From a virus, in IMG/VR virus record IMGVR_UViG_3300006735_000062, positions 1 to 46,080 of that record: DNA of 46,080 bases. The stretch is one strand, 5' to 3'. Below the pieces are notes generated by a model. That model searched no databases. It saw only the letters and a program-made list of their open reading frames with translations, and was not told where the DNA came from. Positions 9,003 through 16,436 of the stretch are shown in pieces. Every line of letters starts with the position of its first letter. The stretch's first letter is position 1. The position numbers were made by a program, and so were the translations under genes.

Positions 9003-9004
9003 AT

Positions 9005-9012
9005 AATAAATA
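9005..9012 (+). promoter_or_regulatory. late promoter before the prohead core genes
   Basis: AATAAATA lies two bases after the gp20 stop and 19 bases before ATG 9032. AGAGGA then supplies the ribosome site. Confidence 0.55.
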
Positions 9013-9031
9013 ACAATGTGAGAGGATTATT

Positions 9032-9367
9032 ATGCCTAGCGAAATTGCACAACAAATCGTACAACAAATTTTCGGAGACGACAAAGCGAAAGCTATCGAT
9101 TCCGTAAATGATGCTTTGAGTGCTGCTGCATTTGACGCAATTCAACAACGTAAAGTTGACTTTGCCCAGAGTATGGGGTTTGAATTGGATGATACTGCAC
9201 AGGATTCTGCAGATGAAATTGCGGATAACTTACCTGACGGTACTGAAGAACCTGAAACTGTAGAAGTTGATGGTCGCAAACCTGAAGATCCTCCCGCCGA
9301 TGAGGTGGAGCAACCTACCGCTGAACTAGAACAACCTGAGGAACAAACCGATGAGACTGATAGCTGA
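9032..9367 (+). CDS. acidic prohead core protein, positional analogue of T4 gp67/gp68
   Basis: A 111-residue protein lies between portal and prohead protease, the place of the small core proteins gp67 and gp68 in T4. The N-terminal half is helical (ALSAAAFDAIQQRKVDFAQS). The C-terminal half is very acidic and proline-rich (PEDPPADEVEQP), as for scaffold-core proteins. It overlaps the start of gp21 by 17 bases. The role is inferred from position and composition and could be checked by structural comparison with gp68. Confidence 0.7.
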   Translation: MPSEIAQQIVQQIFGDDKAKAIDSVNDALSAAAFDAIQQRKVDFAQSMGFELDDTAQDSADEIADNLPDGTEEPETVEVDGRKPEDPPADEVEQPTAELEQPEEQTDETDS

Positions 9368-9995
9368 AGAAATCACTAGTGTCGATTTTCTCTGTGAGGA
9401 GAATGAAGGCAAGAAAAATTACTTCATCGAAGGTATCTTCCTGCAATCGGAAATCAAAAACCGTAACAACAGGATGTATCCCCAGAAAACTTTGGCGCGT
9501 GAAGTTGCTAAATATGATGAGAACTACATTCAAAAAGGGCGTGCTCTTGGCGAATTAGGTCATCCTGATGGTCCTTCCATCAACCTTGACCGCGTTTCAC
9601 ATAAGATTCTTTCTCTTAAGGAAGACGGGAATAACTTTATCGGTAAGGCAAAGTTACTCGAAACTCCTATGGGTAAGATCGCAAAAGACCTCTTAAGTGA
9701 GGGTGTGCGTTTGGGTGTTTCATCCAGAGGCATGGGTTCTATCCGTAAGGAAGAGAACTGTAATGTTGTTATGGACGACTTCATGCTTGCAACTGCTGCT
9801 GATATCGTCGCTGACCCCTCAGCACCTGATGCTTTCGTCGATGGCATCATGGAAGGTAAGGAGTGGGTTTGGGATAATGGTATCCTAAAAGAGTCTGCAG
9901 TAGCAGAAATTAAACAAGAAATTGATCAAGCAACACTTATCAATCTGCAGGAGCGTAAAATCTCCGCGTTTGCAGCATTTTTAAAGAGTTTGTGA
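9351..9995 (+). CDS. gp21: prohead core protease (gp21)
   Basis: A serine protease of the herpesvirus-assemblin type that trims the scaffold and capsid proteins during head maturation. The predicted catalytic His is in GELGHP (about residue 69) and the Ser is in GVSSRGMG (about residue 123). It has 214 residues, as in T4 (212). It precedes its substrates gp22 and gp23. The start at 9351 overlaps the upstream gene; homology begins at once (LIAEEI..VDFLCEE), supporting it. Confidence 0.93.
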   Translation: MRLIAEEITSVDFLCEENEGKKNYFIEGIFLQSEIKNRNNRMYPQKTLAREVAKYDENYIQKGRALGELGHPDGPSINLDRVSHKILSLKEDGNNFIGKAKLLETPMGKIAKDLLSEGVRLGVSSRGMGSIRKEENCNVVMDDFMLATAADIVADPSAPDAFVDGIMEGKEWVWDNGILKESAVAEIKQEIDQATLINLQERKISAFAAFLKSL

Positions 9996-9997
9996 TT

Positions 9998-10005
9998 TAT
10001 AAATA
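9998..10005 (+). promoter_or_regulatory. late promoter for gp22
   Basis: A perfect TATAAATA starts two bases after the gp21 stop codon, 45 bases before the gp22 ATG. A second ATAAATAA register overlaps it (TATAAATAAATA). Confidence 0.72.
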
Positions 10006-10042
10006 AATAAAGACAACGCAAAGTATAACGGAGTTTTTACAA

Positions 10043-11071
10043 ATGTCTGAGACCCTCGATAAAGAGTTAGATAATATGGAGCAAGTGGACGAAGGCTCTA
10101 ACCCTGTCACCAAAAACGCAAAACCTGGTGAGAAAATTGACACCTCTAAAGGTGGCGCAACCAAAGTTATCGACGTTAACACCGATTCGGAAGAAGGTGC
10201 TAAAGGTACGAAGAACGCTGGTGCATCTGCTGCAAACGCAGTGAAGCACGAAGGTTCTAAATCTTTGAGCACGAAACCTTCTGCCGCATCATCTAAAATG
10301 GAGGACGTAGAGGAAGATGGCGAAGAAACAATCGCTGAAACCAAGTACGACTTTACTGAAGATGTTAACGCTCTTGTCGCTGGTGAAGACCTCTCAGAAG
10401 AATTCCGAGAGCGTGCTGCAACAATCTTTGAAGCAGCAGTAACCGCTAAGGTTAACGACGAAGTAAAAGCGTTGCAAGAAGCGTTTGAAACCACGCTGAC
10501 TGAAGAAGTCGAAAAGGTTCAAACAGAATTGGCCGAGAAGGTTGACGATTATCTCTCTTATGCCGCTGAGAACTGGATGAAGGAAAATGCTCTCCAGATC
10601 GAACACGGCATTAAGACCGAGATGGCAGAATCGTTCTTCAACGGTCTAAAAGGTCTTTTCATCGAACACAATTTCAGTGTTCCTGAGGAGAAGTTTAACC
10701 TGCTAGATGGAATGGCAGGTGAGCTTGATGATATGGAAGCTAAACTCAACGAGCAAATCGACACCAACGTATCTTTGAACAAGAGAATTGGTGAGTTTGT
10801 CAAAATGGAAATTGTGAACGAATGCGCTACGGGACTCGCTGAGACCCAGAAGGAGAAGCTTGCTTCTCTCGCAGAGGGTGTTGAGTTTGAAACTGAAGAA
10901 GATTTTCGTAAGAAAGTCGAAACGATTAAGGAATCCTACTTCACTAGAAAGGCTGAACTTGCTGAGTCAGTAAGCGACCCCTCTGAAGAAGCAGCGGAAC
11001 CCCTTGTCGAAGAAACAGTTAGCGGCTCGATGTCGAAATACGTCGATGCTCTCGCTCGCTGGTCCAAATAA
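10043..11071 (+). CDS. gp22: prohead scaffold protein (gp22)
   Basis: The main scaffold of the prohead core, cleaved away by gp21. At 342 residues it is longer than T4 gp22 (269). The first 110 residues are low-complexity Lys/Ala/Ser/Gly. The rest is highly charged helical coiled coil (for example EEVEKVQTELAEKVDDYL and ELDDMEAKLNEQI). The C-terminus KYVDALARWSK matches the end of the T4-like scaffold family, which contacts the shell. It lies between protease and major capsid genes. Confidence 0.9.
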   Translation: MSETLDKELDNMEQVDEGSNPVTKNAKPGEKIDTSKGGATKVIDVNTDSEEGAKGTKNAGASAANAVKHEGSKSLSTKPSAASSKMEDVEEDGEETIAETKYDFTEDVNALVAGEDLSEEFRERAATIFEAAVTAKVNDEVKALQEAFETTLTEEVEKVQTELAEKVDDYLSYAAENWMKENALQIEHGIKTEMAESFFNGLKGLFIEHNFSVPEEKFNLLDGMAGELDDMEAKLNEQIDTNVSLNKRIGEFVKMEIVNECATGLAETQKEKLASLAEGVEFETEEDFRKKVETIKESYFTRKAELAESVSDPSEEAAEPLVEETVSGSMSKYVDALARWSK

Positions 11072-11107
11072 TTAACTTTACTACTAACTTTCGGAGTAAC
11101 AAATCAA

Positions 11108-12493
11108 ATGGCTGATTTAAAGCAACTCCAAGAGAAGTGGGCACCCGTTCTGAATCACGACGCTCTCCCTGAGATCGAAGATTCCCATAAGCGCGGCGTT
11201 GTTGCACAACTCCTGGAAAACCAAGAAAAAGCACAAGTCGAAGAGGGTCAAATCCTCAATGAGACTTTACAAACAACTGGCTACACTGGTAGCAGCACAG
11301 CGACTGGTCCTGTTGCAGGTTTCGACCCTGTACTGATCTCACTGATCAGACGCTCTATGCCCCAACTGATCGCTTACGATATCGCAGGCGTTCAACCGAT
11401 GACTGGTCCTACTGGACTGATCTTCGCAATGCGTACCAACTATGGTGCTGAAAGAGATCCTAATGCAGGCGGTTACGACGAAGCATTCTTCAACGAGCCC
11501 AACGCTGGATTCTCTGGTGGCGCAGGTAACGCATACGATCCTGGCGCTTCTAGCTCCGCTAACAACGATGCTGAGGGTAACAACCCTGGTCTTCTCAACG
11601 ATTCCCCTGCTGGAACCTATGAGCTGACTGGCGATGCTCAAGGCATGTCAACATCAACCGCTGAAGGACTTGACGACAGCAACGCAACCAACACGGCATT
11701 CCGTGAGATGGGTTTCTCAATCGAGAAAGTCACCGTTACTGCGAAGTCTAGAGCACTGAAAGCTGAGTACAGCATCGAACTCGCACAAGACCTGAAGGCG
11801 ATTCATGGTCTGGATGCTGAGCAAGAGCTTGCTAACATCCTCAGCACTGAGATCCTGGCAGAAATCAACCGTGAAGTTGTTCGTACAATCTTCACCAACG
11901 CTGTTGCTGGTGCTCAGAACAATACCGCTAACGCTGGTATCTTCGACCTGGACGTTGACTCCAACGGCAGATGGTCTGTTGAGAAGTTCAAAGGACTTCT
12001 GTTCCAGATCGAAAGAGATGCTAACGCAATCGGTCAGCAAACTCGTCGCGGGAAGGGCAACATCCTCATCTGCTCTGCAGACGTTGCTTCTGCTCTCGGC
12101 ATGGCTGGTGTTCTTGACTACACCCCTGCTCTTGCTGGTAACAACGGTCTGACTGCAGTTGATGATACCTCCAGCACTCTGGTTGGTACGCTCAACGGTC
12201 GCATCAAGGTCTATGTTGATCCTTATTCTGCAAACGTTGCTGATAAGCACTTCTACGTTGCAGGTTATAAGGGTACTTCTCCTTATGACGCTGGTCTGTT
12301 CTATTGCCCTTACGTTCCTCTTCAGCAGGTTCGTGCGATCAACCCGAACACCTTCCAGCCCAAGATTGGCTTCAAGACCCGCTACGGCATGGTCTCCAAT
12401 CCCTTCTCTGGTGGTCTTACTCAAGGCAGTGGCGCTCTTACCGCTAATGCTAACAAGTATTACCGTCGTGTGCAGGTCGCAAACCTCATGTGA
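11108..12493 (+). CDS. gp23: major capsid protein (gp23)
   Basis: An HK97-fold shell protein of 461 residues (T4: 521). The N-terminal DLKQLQEKWAPVLNH and the block PVAGFDPVLISLIRRSMP, then GVQPMTGPTGLIFAMR, are the classic T4-like gp23 signature. A prohead-protease-type site (I/L-x-E) could be ILNE around residue 53; this is a guess. Codon use is strongly biased as in gp18. It is followed by an intrinsic terminator. No clear nTAAATA promoter lies in the 36-base gap before it, so it may be read from the gp22 promoter. Confidence 0.96.
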   Translation: MADLKQLQEKWAPVLNHDALPEIEDSHKRGVVAQLLENQEKAQVEEGQILNETLQTTGYTGSSTATGPVAGFDPVLISLIRRSMPQLIAYDIAGVQPMTGPTGLIFAMRTNYGAERDPNAGGYDEAFFNEPNAGFSGGAGNAYDPGASSSANNDAEGNNPGLLNDSPAGTYELTGDAQGMSTSTAEGLDDSNATNTAFREMGFSIEKVTVTAKSRALKAEYSIELAQDLKAIHGLDAEQELANILSTEILAEINREVVRTIFTNAVAGAQNNTANAGIFDLDVDSNGRWSVEKFKGLLFQIERDANAIGQQTRRGKGNILICSADVASALGMAGVLDYTPALAGNNGLTAVDDTSSTLVGTLNGRIKVYVDPYSANVADKHFYVAGYKGTSPYDAGLFYCPYVPLQQVRAINPNTFQPKIGFKTRYGMVSNPFSGGLTQGSGALTANANKYYRRVQVANLM

Positions 12494-12499
12494 TAAATA
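12492..12499 (+). promoter_or_regulatory. late-promoter-like motif at the end of gp23
   Basis: GATAAATA overlaps the gp23 stop (TGATAAATA), the same arrangement as at the gp19 stop. An intrinsic terminator begins only 22 bases downstream, so any transcript would be very short unless the terminator leaks. Confidence 0.4.
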
Positions 12500-12520
12500 T
12501 CTCAAGTTCGAGATGGATCA

Positions 12521-12547
12521 AGAGACCCTACGGGGTCTCTTTTTTTT
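12521..12547 (+). terminator. intrinsic terminator after gp23
   Basis: AGAGACCC (12521-12528) pairs with GGGTCTCT (12533-12540) around a TACG loop, followed by seven T. It ends the capsid transcript. Confidence 0.9.
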
Positions 12548-12657
12548 GTTAACATACTTTCATGTAGTAATGAATACAAAAATCACATGTTGTTTAGTCA
12601 AGTCAGAAAACGCACACAACTTGCATAAGTAGTAATAGAATTAAGCGAGGTGGAAAA

Positions 12658-12738
12658 ATGATCCCTAACCTTACCTATATTATTGATACCAGATACGGAG
12701 TGAGATCATGCACAACATACTTTCGCGCAACCAGTTAG
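12658..12738 (+). CDS. possible 26-residue peptide upstream of 12708 gene
   Basis: A short frame starts at ATG 12658, five bases after GAGGTGG, a very good ribosome site, and stops at TAG 12736-12738 inside the next gene. The product (MIPNLTYIIDTRYG and a short tail) shows no domain. It may be a leader peptide that couples translation to the 12708 gene, or chance. The rest of the 12494-12707 gap holds only the terminator. Confidence 0.28.
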   Translation: MIPNLTYIIDTRYGVRSCTTYFRATS

Positions 12739-12881
12739 ACGAATGGCGTCACTTTGAAGGCACCATCGACGAAGTTGAGATCGAAAATCAAAAACTCAAT
12801 GACTACTATGAATGTCTGATTGAATGCGACATATCAAATCAAACTCAATGCAAAAGAATATGTAAGGGGGTTCTTATGTAA
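12708..12881 (+). CDS. small conserved-looking hypothetical protein
   Basis: A 57-residue soluble protein from ATG 12708, with GGAG seven bases upstream. It is acidic in the middle (GTIDEVEIENQKLNDYY) and has four Cys in the last 25 residues (ECLIECD, then QCKRICKG). The Cys spacing could bind a metal or be a coincidence. It lies between two terminators downstream of gp23. No family is recognised. Confidence 0.55.
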   Translation: MHNILSRNQLDEWRHFEGTIDEVEIENQKLNDYYECLIECDISNQTQCKRICKGVLM

Positions 12882-12890
12882 TCAAAGCTC

Positions 12891-12898
12891 CATAAATA
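12891..12898 (+). promoter_or_regulatory. late-promoter-like motif before a terminator
   Basis: CATAAATA lies ten bases after the 12708 gene, and an intrinsic terminator starts 25 bases later. This repeats the motif-then-terminator layout seen at the end of gp23. Confidence 0.4.
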
Positions 12899-12922
12899 CT
12901 CTTACCGTGTGAAGGAAGTACC

Positions 12923-12949
12923 GAGGGGTTTCGCCACCCCTCTTTTTTT
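12923..12949 (+). terminator. intrinsic terminator
   Basis: GAGGGGT (12923-12929) pairs perfectly with ACCCCTC (12936-12942) around a six-base loop and is followed by seven T. Confidence 0.9.
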
Positions 12950-12952
12950 ATG

Positions 12953-12959
12953 CTAAATA
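12953..12959 (+). promoter_or_regulatory. late promoter (CTAAATA form)
   Basis: CTAAATA lies just past the terminator and 24 bases before ATG 12983. The same heptamer precedes several other late genes in the window. Confidence 0.5.
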
Positions 12960-12982
12960 TTTTCATACCTGATATTTACATC

Positions 12983-13180
12983 ATGGATTATAAACCCTAT
13001 TCCCCTGAGTGGCATCGCAAGAGATACCTGAAAGAAGCACTAGATAAGTATCTCGACGAATACGTCCCGAACCAAGTAATTTGTGATGACATCTTGAGTA
13101 TTCTCTCTGAAAGATCTGAGTCAGCATATGCTGAATGGAATAAAACAGAAGAACTCTCTGAGATGATTCATTCTAAATAA
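12983..13180 (+). CDS. hypothetical protein, 65 residues
   Basis: A soluble, charged protein starting at ATG 12983; an earlier in-frame ATG at 12950 lies over the terminator T-run and promoter and is unlikely. It starts MDYKPYSPEWHRKRYLKEAL and is mostly helical. No domain is recognised. It opens a run of small genes between gp23 and uvsY and has its own late promoter motif. Confidence 0.65.
   Translation: MDYKPYSPEWHRKRYLKEALDKYLDEYVPNQVICDDILSILSERSESAYAEWNKTEELSEMIHSK
13173..13179 (+). promoter_or_regulatory. late promoter (CTAAATA form)
   Basis: CTAAATA overlaps the stop codon of the 12983 gene and lies 22 bases before ATG 13202. Confidence 0.45.
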
Positions 13181-13201
13181 CACTGTATCTGGTGTAAACT
13201 T

Positions 13202-13516
13202 ATGCTTTCAACAGCGTACAGACTCCGCTTGGAGTCTATTTGTAGGTGTATCGCTAACAACGAAGAAGTCCCGTTAGAGGACATGATATGGGCAGAGAAA
13301 CTTGCCAAGTCTTATACAACTGCTAGAGAATGGTTGCAAAAAGCACGTCGACAATCTTCTCAGAATATTCAAGAAGGCAGTATGGATGATTTTATGAATA
13401 GGATGGGACTAGGTGACCCCGACCCATCCAATCACAAAACGGGGTTCGGTGGTGCTGATGAAATTGTTGATTGGTTTCAACGCGACAAACCTGATGACTG
13501 GAGGCAACGTGATTAA
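13202..13516 (+). CDS. hypothetical protein, 104 residues
   Basis: A soluble protein. The first 60 residues are helical and basic (YRLRLESICRCIANNEEVPL, then WAEKLAKSYTTAREWLQKAR). After a DDFMNRMGLGDPDPSN linker comes a C-terminal tail ending DWFQRDKPDDWRQRD. The shape, a helical body with an acidic tail, is common among small T4-like late proteins, but no function is visible. Its stop overlaps the GTG start of the next gene. Confidence 0.65.
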   Translation: MLSTAYRLRLESICRCIANNEEVPLEDMIWAEKLAKSYTTAREWLQKARRQSSQNIQEGSMDDFMNRMGLGDPDPSNHKTGFGGADEIVDWFQRDKPDDWRQRD

Positions 13517-13715
13517 AATTACACCCCAAACATATATCGATATGAACAAAGAGTTTGAAGAAGAGGGGACTGCTGTTAGAATTGAAGTACCTACACAGGA
13601 ACAGATTGATGCATGGAAAGATCGTATAGATCCAGACATGCATAAAAGAACTGTTGAACCTGTGGATATGGTACAACAAATGTGGGACGCTATCGGAGGC
13701 AGACCTAATGAATGA
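13509..13715 (+). CDS. hypothetical protein, GTG start
   Basis: A 68-residue protein. GTG at 13509 is chosen because a strong GGAGG (13500-13504) lies four bases before it and because it overlaps the previous stop by eight bases; no ATG is well placed. It begins (M)IKITPQTYIDMNKEFEEEGT and is acidic and helical. No domain is recognised. Confidence 0.6.
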   Translation: MIKITPQTYIDMNKEFEEEGTAVRIEVPTQEQIDAWKDRIDPDMHKRTVEPVDMVQQMWDAIGGRPNE

Positions 13716-13893
13716 AGATCCAAGAGAAAGGAACGAACGAAAATGGCAAGAGGCAACTAACAAAGTTATTGCTGCCAATTTAGTTGACAACTTAGAAAAA
13801 CTTTTAGATGGTAAAGCAGCACAGTATGTGTGCTCTGACAAATACACAACCCATGAAAAAATTGTAATCACCTACAACCACCAGAAAAAATGA
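13708..13893 (+). CDS. hypothetical protein, 61 residues
   Basis: It starts at ATG 13708, overlapping the previous stop, with GGAGG eleven to seven bases upstream. The product is a charged helical protein (RNERKWQEATNKVIAANLVD, then KLLDGKAAQYVC). Its stop (13891-13893) overlaps the ATG of the glutaredoxin-like gene, so the small genes 13202-14129 appear translationally chained. Confidence 0.6.
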   Translation: MNEDPRERNERKWQEATNKVIAANLVDNLEKLLDGKAAQYVCSDKYTTHEKIVITYNHQKK

Positions 13894-14129
13894 AAGCAAT
13901 TATCTACAGCAACGGCAATCAAGAATGCGAGCGGTCAGAAGCATTGTTAGAAGCAGTGCATCAAGATACTATTGTTTATAAATTAGGTCAGGATTTTACT
14001 GAGACACAGTTTCGTGATGAGTTTGGAGATGAGGCAGAGTACCCTATGATTGCTTTGGGGATGCACTACCGTGGAACTCTCAAAGAAACTCTGCATTACA
14101 TGGGTGAAAAAGGAATGCTTTTGGTGTGA
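13890..14129 (+). CDS. monothiol glutaredoxin-like protein
   Basis: A 79-residue thioredoxin-fold protein. The strand IIYSNGNQ leads into CERS, placed where glutaredoxins have CPYC, so only the first Cys is kept (CxxS form). The cis-proline strand EYPMIALG and the following hairpin and helix (HYRGTLKETLHYMG) also fit. T4-like phages often carry glutaredoxins that serve ribonucleotide reductase. A CxxS protein would instead work by a monothiol route or bind glutathione or Fe-S. The identification is moderately sure; the function is open. Confidence 0.6.
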   Translation: MKAIIYSNGNQECERSEALLEAVHQDTIVYKLGQDFTETQFRDEFGDEAEYPMIALGMHYRGTLKETLHYMGEKGMLLV

Positions 14130-14136
14130 CTAAATA
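14130..14136 (+). promoter_or_regulatory. late promoter (CTAAATA form)
   Basis: CTAAATA lies directly after the glutaredoxin-like stop and 27 bases before ATG 14157. Confidence 0.5.
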
Positions 14137-14156
14137 ACTATACCGACACCTAGATT

Positions 14157-14789
14157 ATGATTACTGATATTCAATTTGAAGACTTCATCGGTATCTTCGA
14201 TACTGAATTCAATCCTGCAGAATTCATCAATTACTTTGATCACTGTAAGGAATGTAATATTGCTTTCGACCGAAAAGGATTTGTCCAGAACGGAAAGAAA
14301 TTAGCAGACAGTAGAAAAGATGCTTGTCTTCCTATTGATTATTTCATGGATGAAACTAATGCTCCACCTGAGATGGAGACTTTCATGATTGATAAAAACT
14401 TGAATGCACTGTATTTGAAAAGATACAATCAAGTTTTAAATCAAGCAATGAATGAATATGCAGCAAAGTATGAACGTCTAACGTCATACCAATTACAATC
14501 CGCATATCTGAATATCCAAAAGACTCCAAAGACTGGAGGATATCATTACTGGCATTGTGAGGATTCCAGTCAGGGATCTACCAGAAGAGTTCTGGCACAT
14601 ATGATGTATCTAAATGATGTAGAGGAAGGAGGAGAAACCGAATTCCTATATCTCTCTAAGAGATACAAACCTATCAAAGGAAGACTATTGATTTGGCCAG
14701 GTGGATTTACACACACCCATAGAGGCAATCCCCCTCTCAGTGGTGATAAGTATGTTGCAACTGGTTGGGTAGAAAACGTCAAACTCTAA
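14157..14789 (+). CDS. 2OG-Fe(II) oxygenase, prolyl-4-hydroxylase type
   Basis: A 210-residue protein whose C-terminal half has the double-stranded beta-helix core: GGYHYWHCED with the first iron ligands, [21 protein letters not shown] with the distal His, and a 2-oxoglutarate-binding Lys in GDKYVATGW. The first iron pair reads HCE here, where the related gene at 40442 has HVD, so the motif is HxE rather than HxD. It uses oxygen and 2-oxoglutarate to hydroxylate an unknown target. It shares a clear block with the 40442 protein, so the two are paralogues. Confidence 0.8.
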   Translation: MITDIQFEDFIGIFDTEFNPAEFINYFDHCKECNIAFDRKGFVQNGKKLADSRKDACLPIDYFMDETNAPPEMETFMIDKNLNALYLKRYNQVLNQAMNEYAAKYERLTSYQLQSAYLNIQKTPKTGGYHYWHCEDSSQGSTRRVLAHMMYLNDVEEGGETEFLYLSKRYKPIKGRLLIWPGGFTHTHRGNPPLSGDKYVATGWVENVKL

Positions 14790-14793
14790 GGAA

Positions 14794-15342
14794 ATGGCAA
14801 ACTGGTATCAAGACCAACTAACAAATAAAAATTACCTTTCTCCTATCGGGTTTATCTTTATGCTCGAAAAGGCAACTAAGGCATCGTTTTTATGTCAGAA
14901 GGCAGAGATTCCCACGATGAGTTTGGGTGAAGTTAACATTCCAACTCGTGGTTTAGTACCGATCCCTGTTGAGGGAAACATGAGGTATGGAGATCTTACT
15001 ATCACATTCATTGTGGATGAAGATCTTAGGAACTACATGGAACTGCATAACTGGATGAGAGCACTGGGTACTCCTCAAGAGTTATCAGAAAGAGGTAGGT
15101 GGAGAGACGCAAATAGAAATGATGGATCACAGGATCCTAGGTTCTCTGATGCAACCTTACAAATTTTGAATAACAATAACAACGTGAATTTTGATGTTGT
15201 GTTCAAAAGTTTGTTCCCTGTAGAGTTATCCACACTTTCATTTGATGTCACGGGAGGCGATAATGAATACTTCACCGCAACCTGTACCTTCAAATACACA
15301 ATCTTTGAAGTAAGGAATAAGAACAGTCAGACAAAACGATGA
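14794..15342 (+). CDS. tail-tube-fold protein (gp19/gp54-like)
   Basis: A 182-residue protein that looks like a second member of the T4 tail-tube family: SPIGFIFMLEKATKASFLCQ, then IPTMSLGEVNIPTRG, PVEGNMRYGDLTITFIVDED and a C-terminal strand STLSFDVTGG..YFTATCTFKY. Gp19 and the baseplate tube initiator gp54 share this fold. At 182 residues it is much shorter than T4 gp54 (320). It probably caps or starts the tail tube in the baseplate; this is inferred. Confidence 0.7.
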   Translation: MANWYQDQLTNKNYLSPIGFIFMLEKATKASFLCQKAEIPTMSLGEVNIPTRGLVPIPVEGNMRYGDLTITFIVDEDLRNYMELHNWMRALGTPQELSERGRWRDANRNDGSQDPRFSDATLQILNNNNNVNFDVVFKSLFPVELSTLSFDVTGGDNEYFTATCTFKYTIFEVRNKNSQTKR

Positions 15343-15503
15343 TAGAATGGAGACAGTATATGCTAGACAATTGGGTTCTTGATCCTAGAGAAAGAAAACT
15401 TCTACAGGATGGACCCAAGAGTTTAGCACAAGCATGGCATTTGCAAGCACTTAAGTATCGTTATGAATCTAGAAAACCTTCAGGAGATGTGGAAGAAAGA
15501 TAG
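15339..15503 (+). CDS. small hypothetical protein overlapping uvsY
   Basis: A 54-residue frame begins at ATG 15339, overlapping the previous stop, and runs 41 bases into uvsY. It is basic and helical (MIEWRQYMLDNWVLDPRERK). No strong ribosome site is visible, but it fills an otherwise empty 120-base gap and is coupled to the upstream stop. Confidence 0.5.
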   Translation: MIEWRQYMLDNWVLDPRERKLLQDGPKSLAQAWHLQALKYRYESRKPSGDVEER

Positions 15504-15891
15504 TAAGATCGATAACGATCTCTACTGTGAAGAATCCACAAAGATCCCACAACTTCATATGAGATATATGGAGTTTTTTAATACCTTCTCACTAATGAAG
15601 AAAGAACGTGAGTTGGAAATGCGTCGAATGACGAAAGAAAAATGGTTGTACTACAAGGGTAAAGCACCTGCCCAGAAGTACAAAGAGATGCCCTTTGATT
15701 TGAAGTTAACTACAAGGGAAGAGATCTCTATGTTTATTGATGCCGATGAGGACATCACAAAATTACAGTACAAAATAGACTACATAGAAACAGTTCTAGC
15801 ATTCCTAGAAGGGGTGTTGCGGCAGATCAACAACCGCAATTTTCAAATCAAGAATGCTATTGAATGGGAGAAATTTAAAAGTGGTTTCTAA
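15463..15891 (+). CDS. uvsY: UvsY recombination mediator
   Basis: UvsY loads the UvsX recombinase onto gp32-coated single-stranded DNA. The N-terminus MNLENLQEMWKKDSKID aligns with T4 UvsY (MRLEDLQEELKKD), fixing this start. The middle KEKWLYYKGKAP and the C-terminal LAFLEGVLRQINNRNFQIKN also fit. It has 142 residues (T4: 137). It precedes uvsW, with one oxygenase gene between them. Confidence 0.88.
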   Translation: MNLENLQEMWKKDSKIDNDLYCEESTKIPQLHMRYMEFFNTFSLMKKERELEMRRMTKEKWLYYKGKAPAQKYKEMPFDLKLTTREEISMFIDADEDITKLQYKIDYIETVLAFLEGVLRQINNRNFQIKNAIEWEKFKSGF

Positions 15892-16436
15892 TGAATTATG
15901 GACTGTACTACAAAGAAGTAGAATTTAATCAGCAAGCGAAAAAGATTGTAAATGATGCGATCTCTGGTGACTTGAATTGGAATAGAGGTAAGTTACACAG
16001 TAGTCAGAGATCTACAAGGAGTTCAGAAGTAGCATGGTTGGGAGATCAAAATCTTCTAGCCATGCTTTTGCGTATGGTTAAATCTGTCAATAGAACTGCA
16101 CACTGGAATTTAAATATTGGTGGCATAGAACCAGTTCAATTTGGTATCTATGGTGAGGGAGACTTTTACGACTGGCATGTGGATCAACATCCAAAACCTG
16201 TCAGGGGAATGGTGAGAAAGATTAGTATGACTCTCTTCTTAAATAATGATTACGAAGGAGGCGAGTTTGATTTGGAGATATATAGACCAGATGCAGACCC
16301 AAGGTATAAAACTTTTAAGTTAAAACCTTGGTCTGCTATTTTTTTCCAAGGGGATCAATGGCATAGGGTTCGCCCTATCACCTCTGGAGTTAGAAAGTCA
16401 ATTGTAGCATGGTTTTATGGACCTCCTTATTCGTAA
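15891..16436 (+). CDS. 2OG-Fe(II) oxygenase, PKHD type
   Basis: A 181-residue double-stranded beta-helix dioxygenase. The iron site is DWHVDQH (His, Asp) plus the distal His in GDQWHRV, and Arg in GVRKSIVAWF binds 2-oxoglutarate. The core strand KISMTLFLNNDYEGGEF is typical of PKHD hydroxylases. It starts on the last base of the uvsY stop and overlaps uvsW by 20 bases, so it is embedded in the recombination operon. The substrate is unknown; a phage or host protein residue, or a nucleic acid base, are possibilities. Confidence 0.85.
   Translation: MNYGLYYKEVEFNQQAKKIVNDAISGDLNWNRGKLHSSQRSTRSSEVAWLGDQNLLAMLLRMVKSVNRTAHWNLNIGGIEPVQFGIYGEGDFYDWHVDQHPKPVRGMVRKISMTLFLNNDYEGGEFDLEIYRPDADPRYKTFKLKPWSAIFFQGDQWHRVRPITSGVRKSIVAWFYGPPYS

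Noticed and set aside
11717-12505. A 262-codon open frame on the minus strand opposite gp23
   Set aside because: It lies fully over gp23, which is certain. The length comes from gp23's biased codons, and the product (Ser/Thr/Val-rich, no motif) has no ribosome site.
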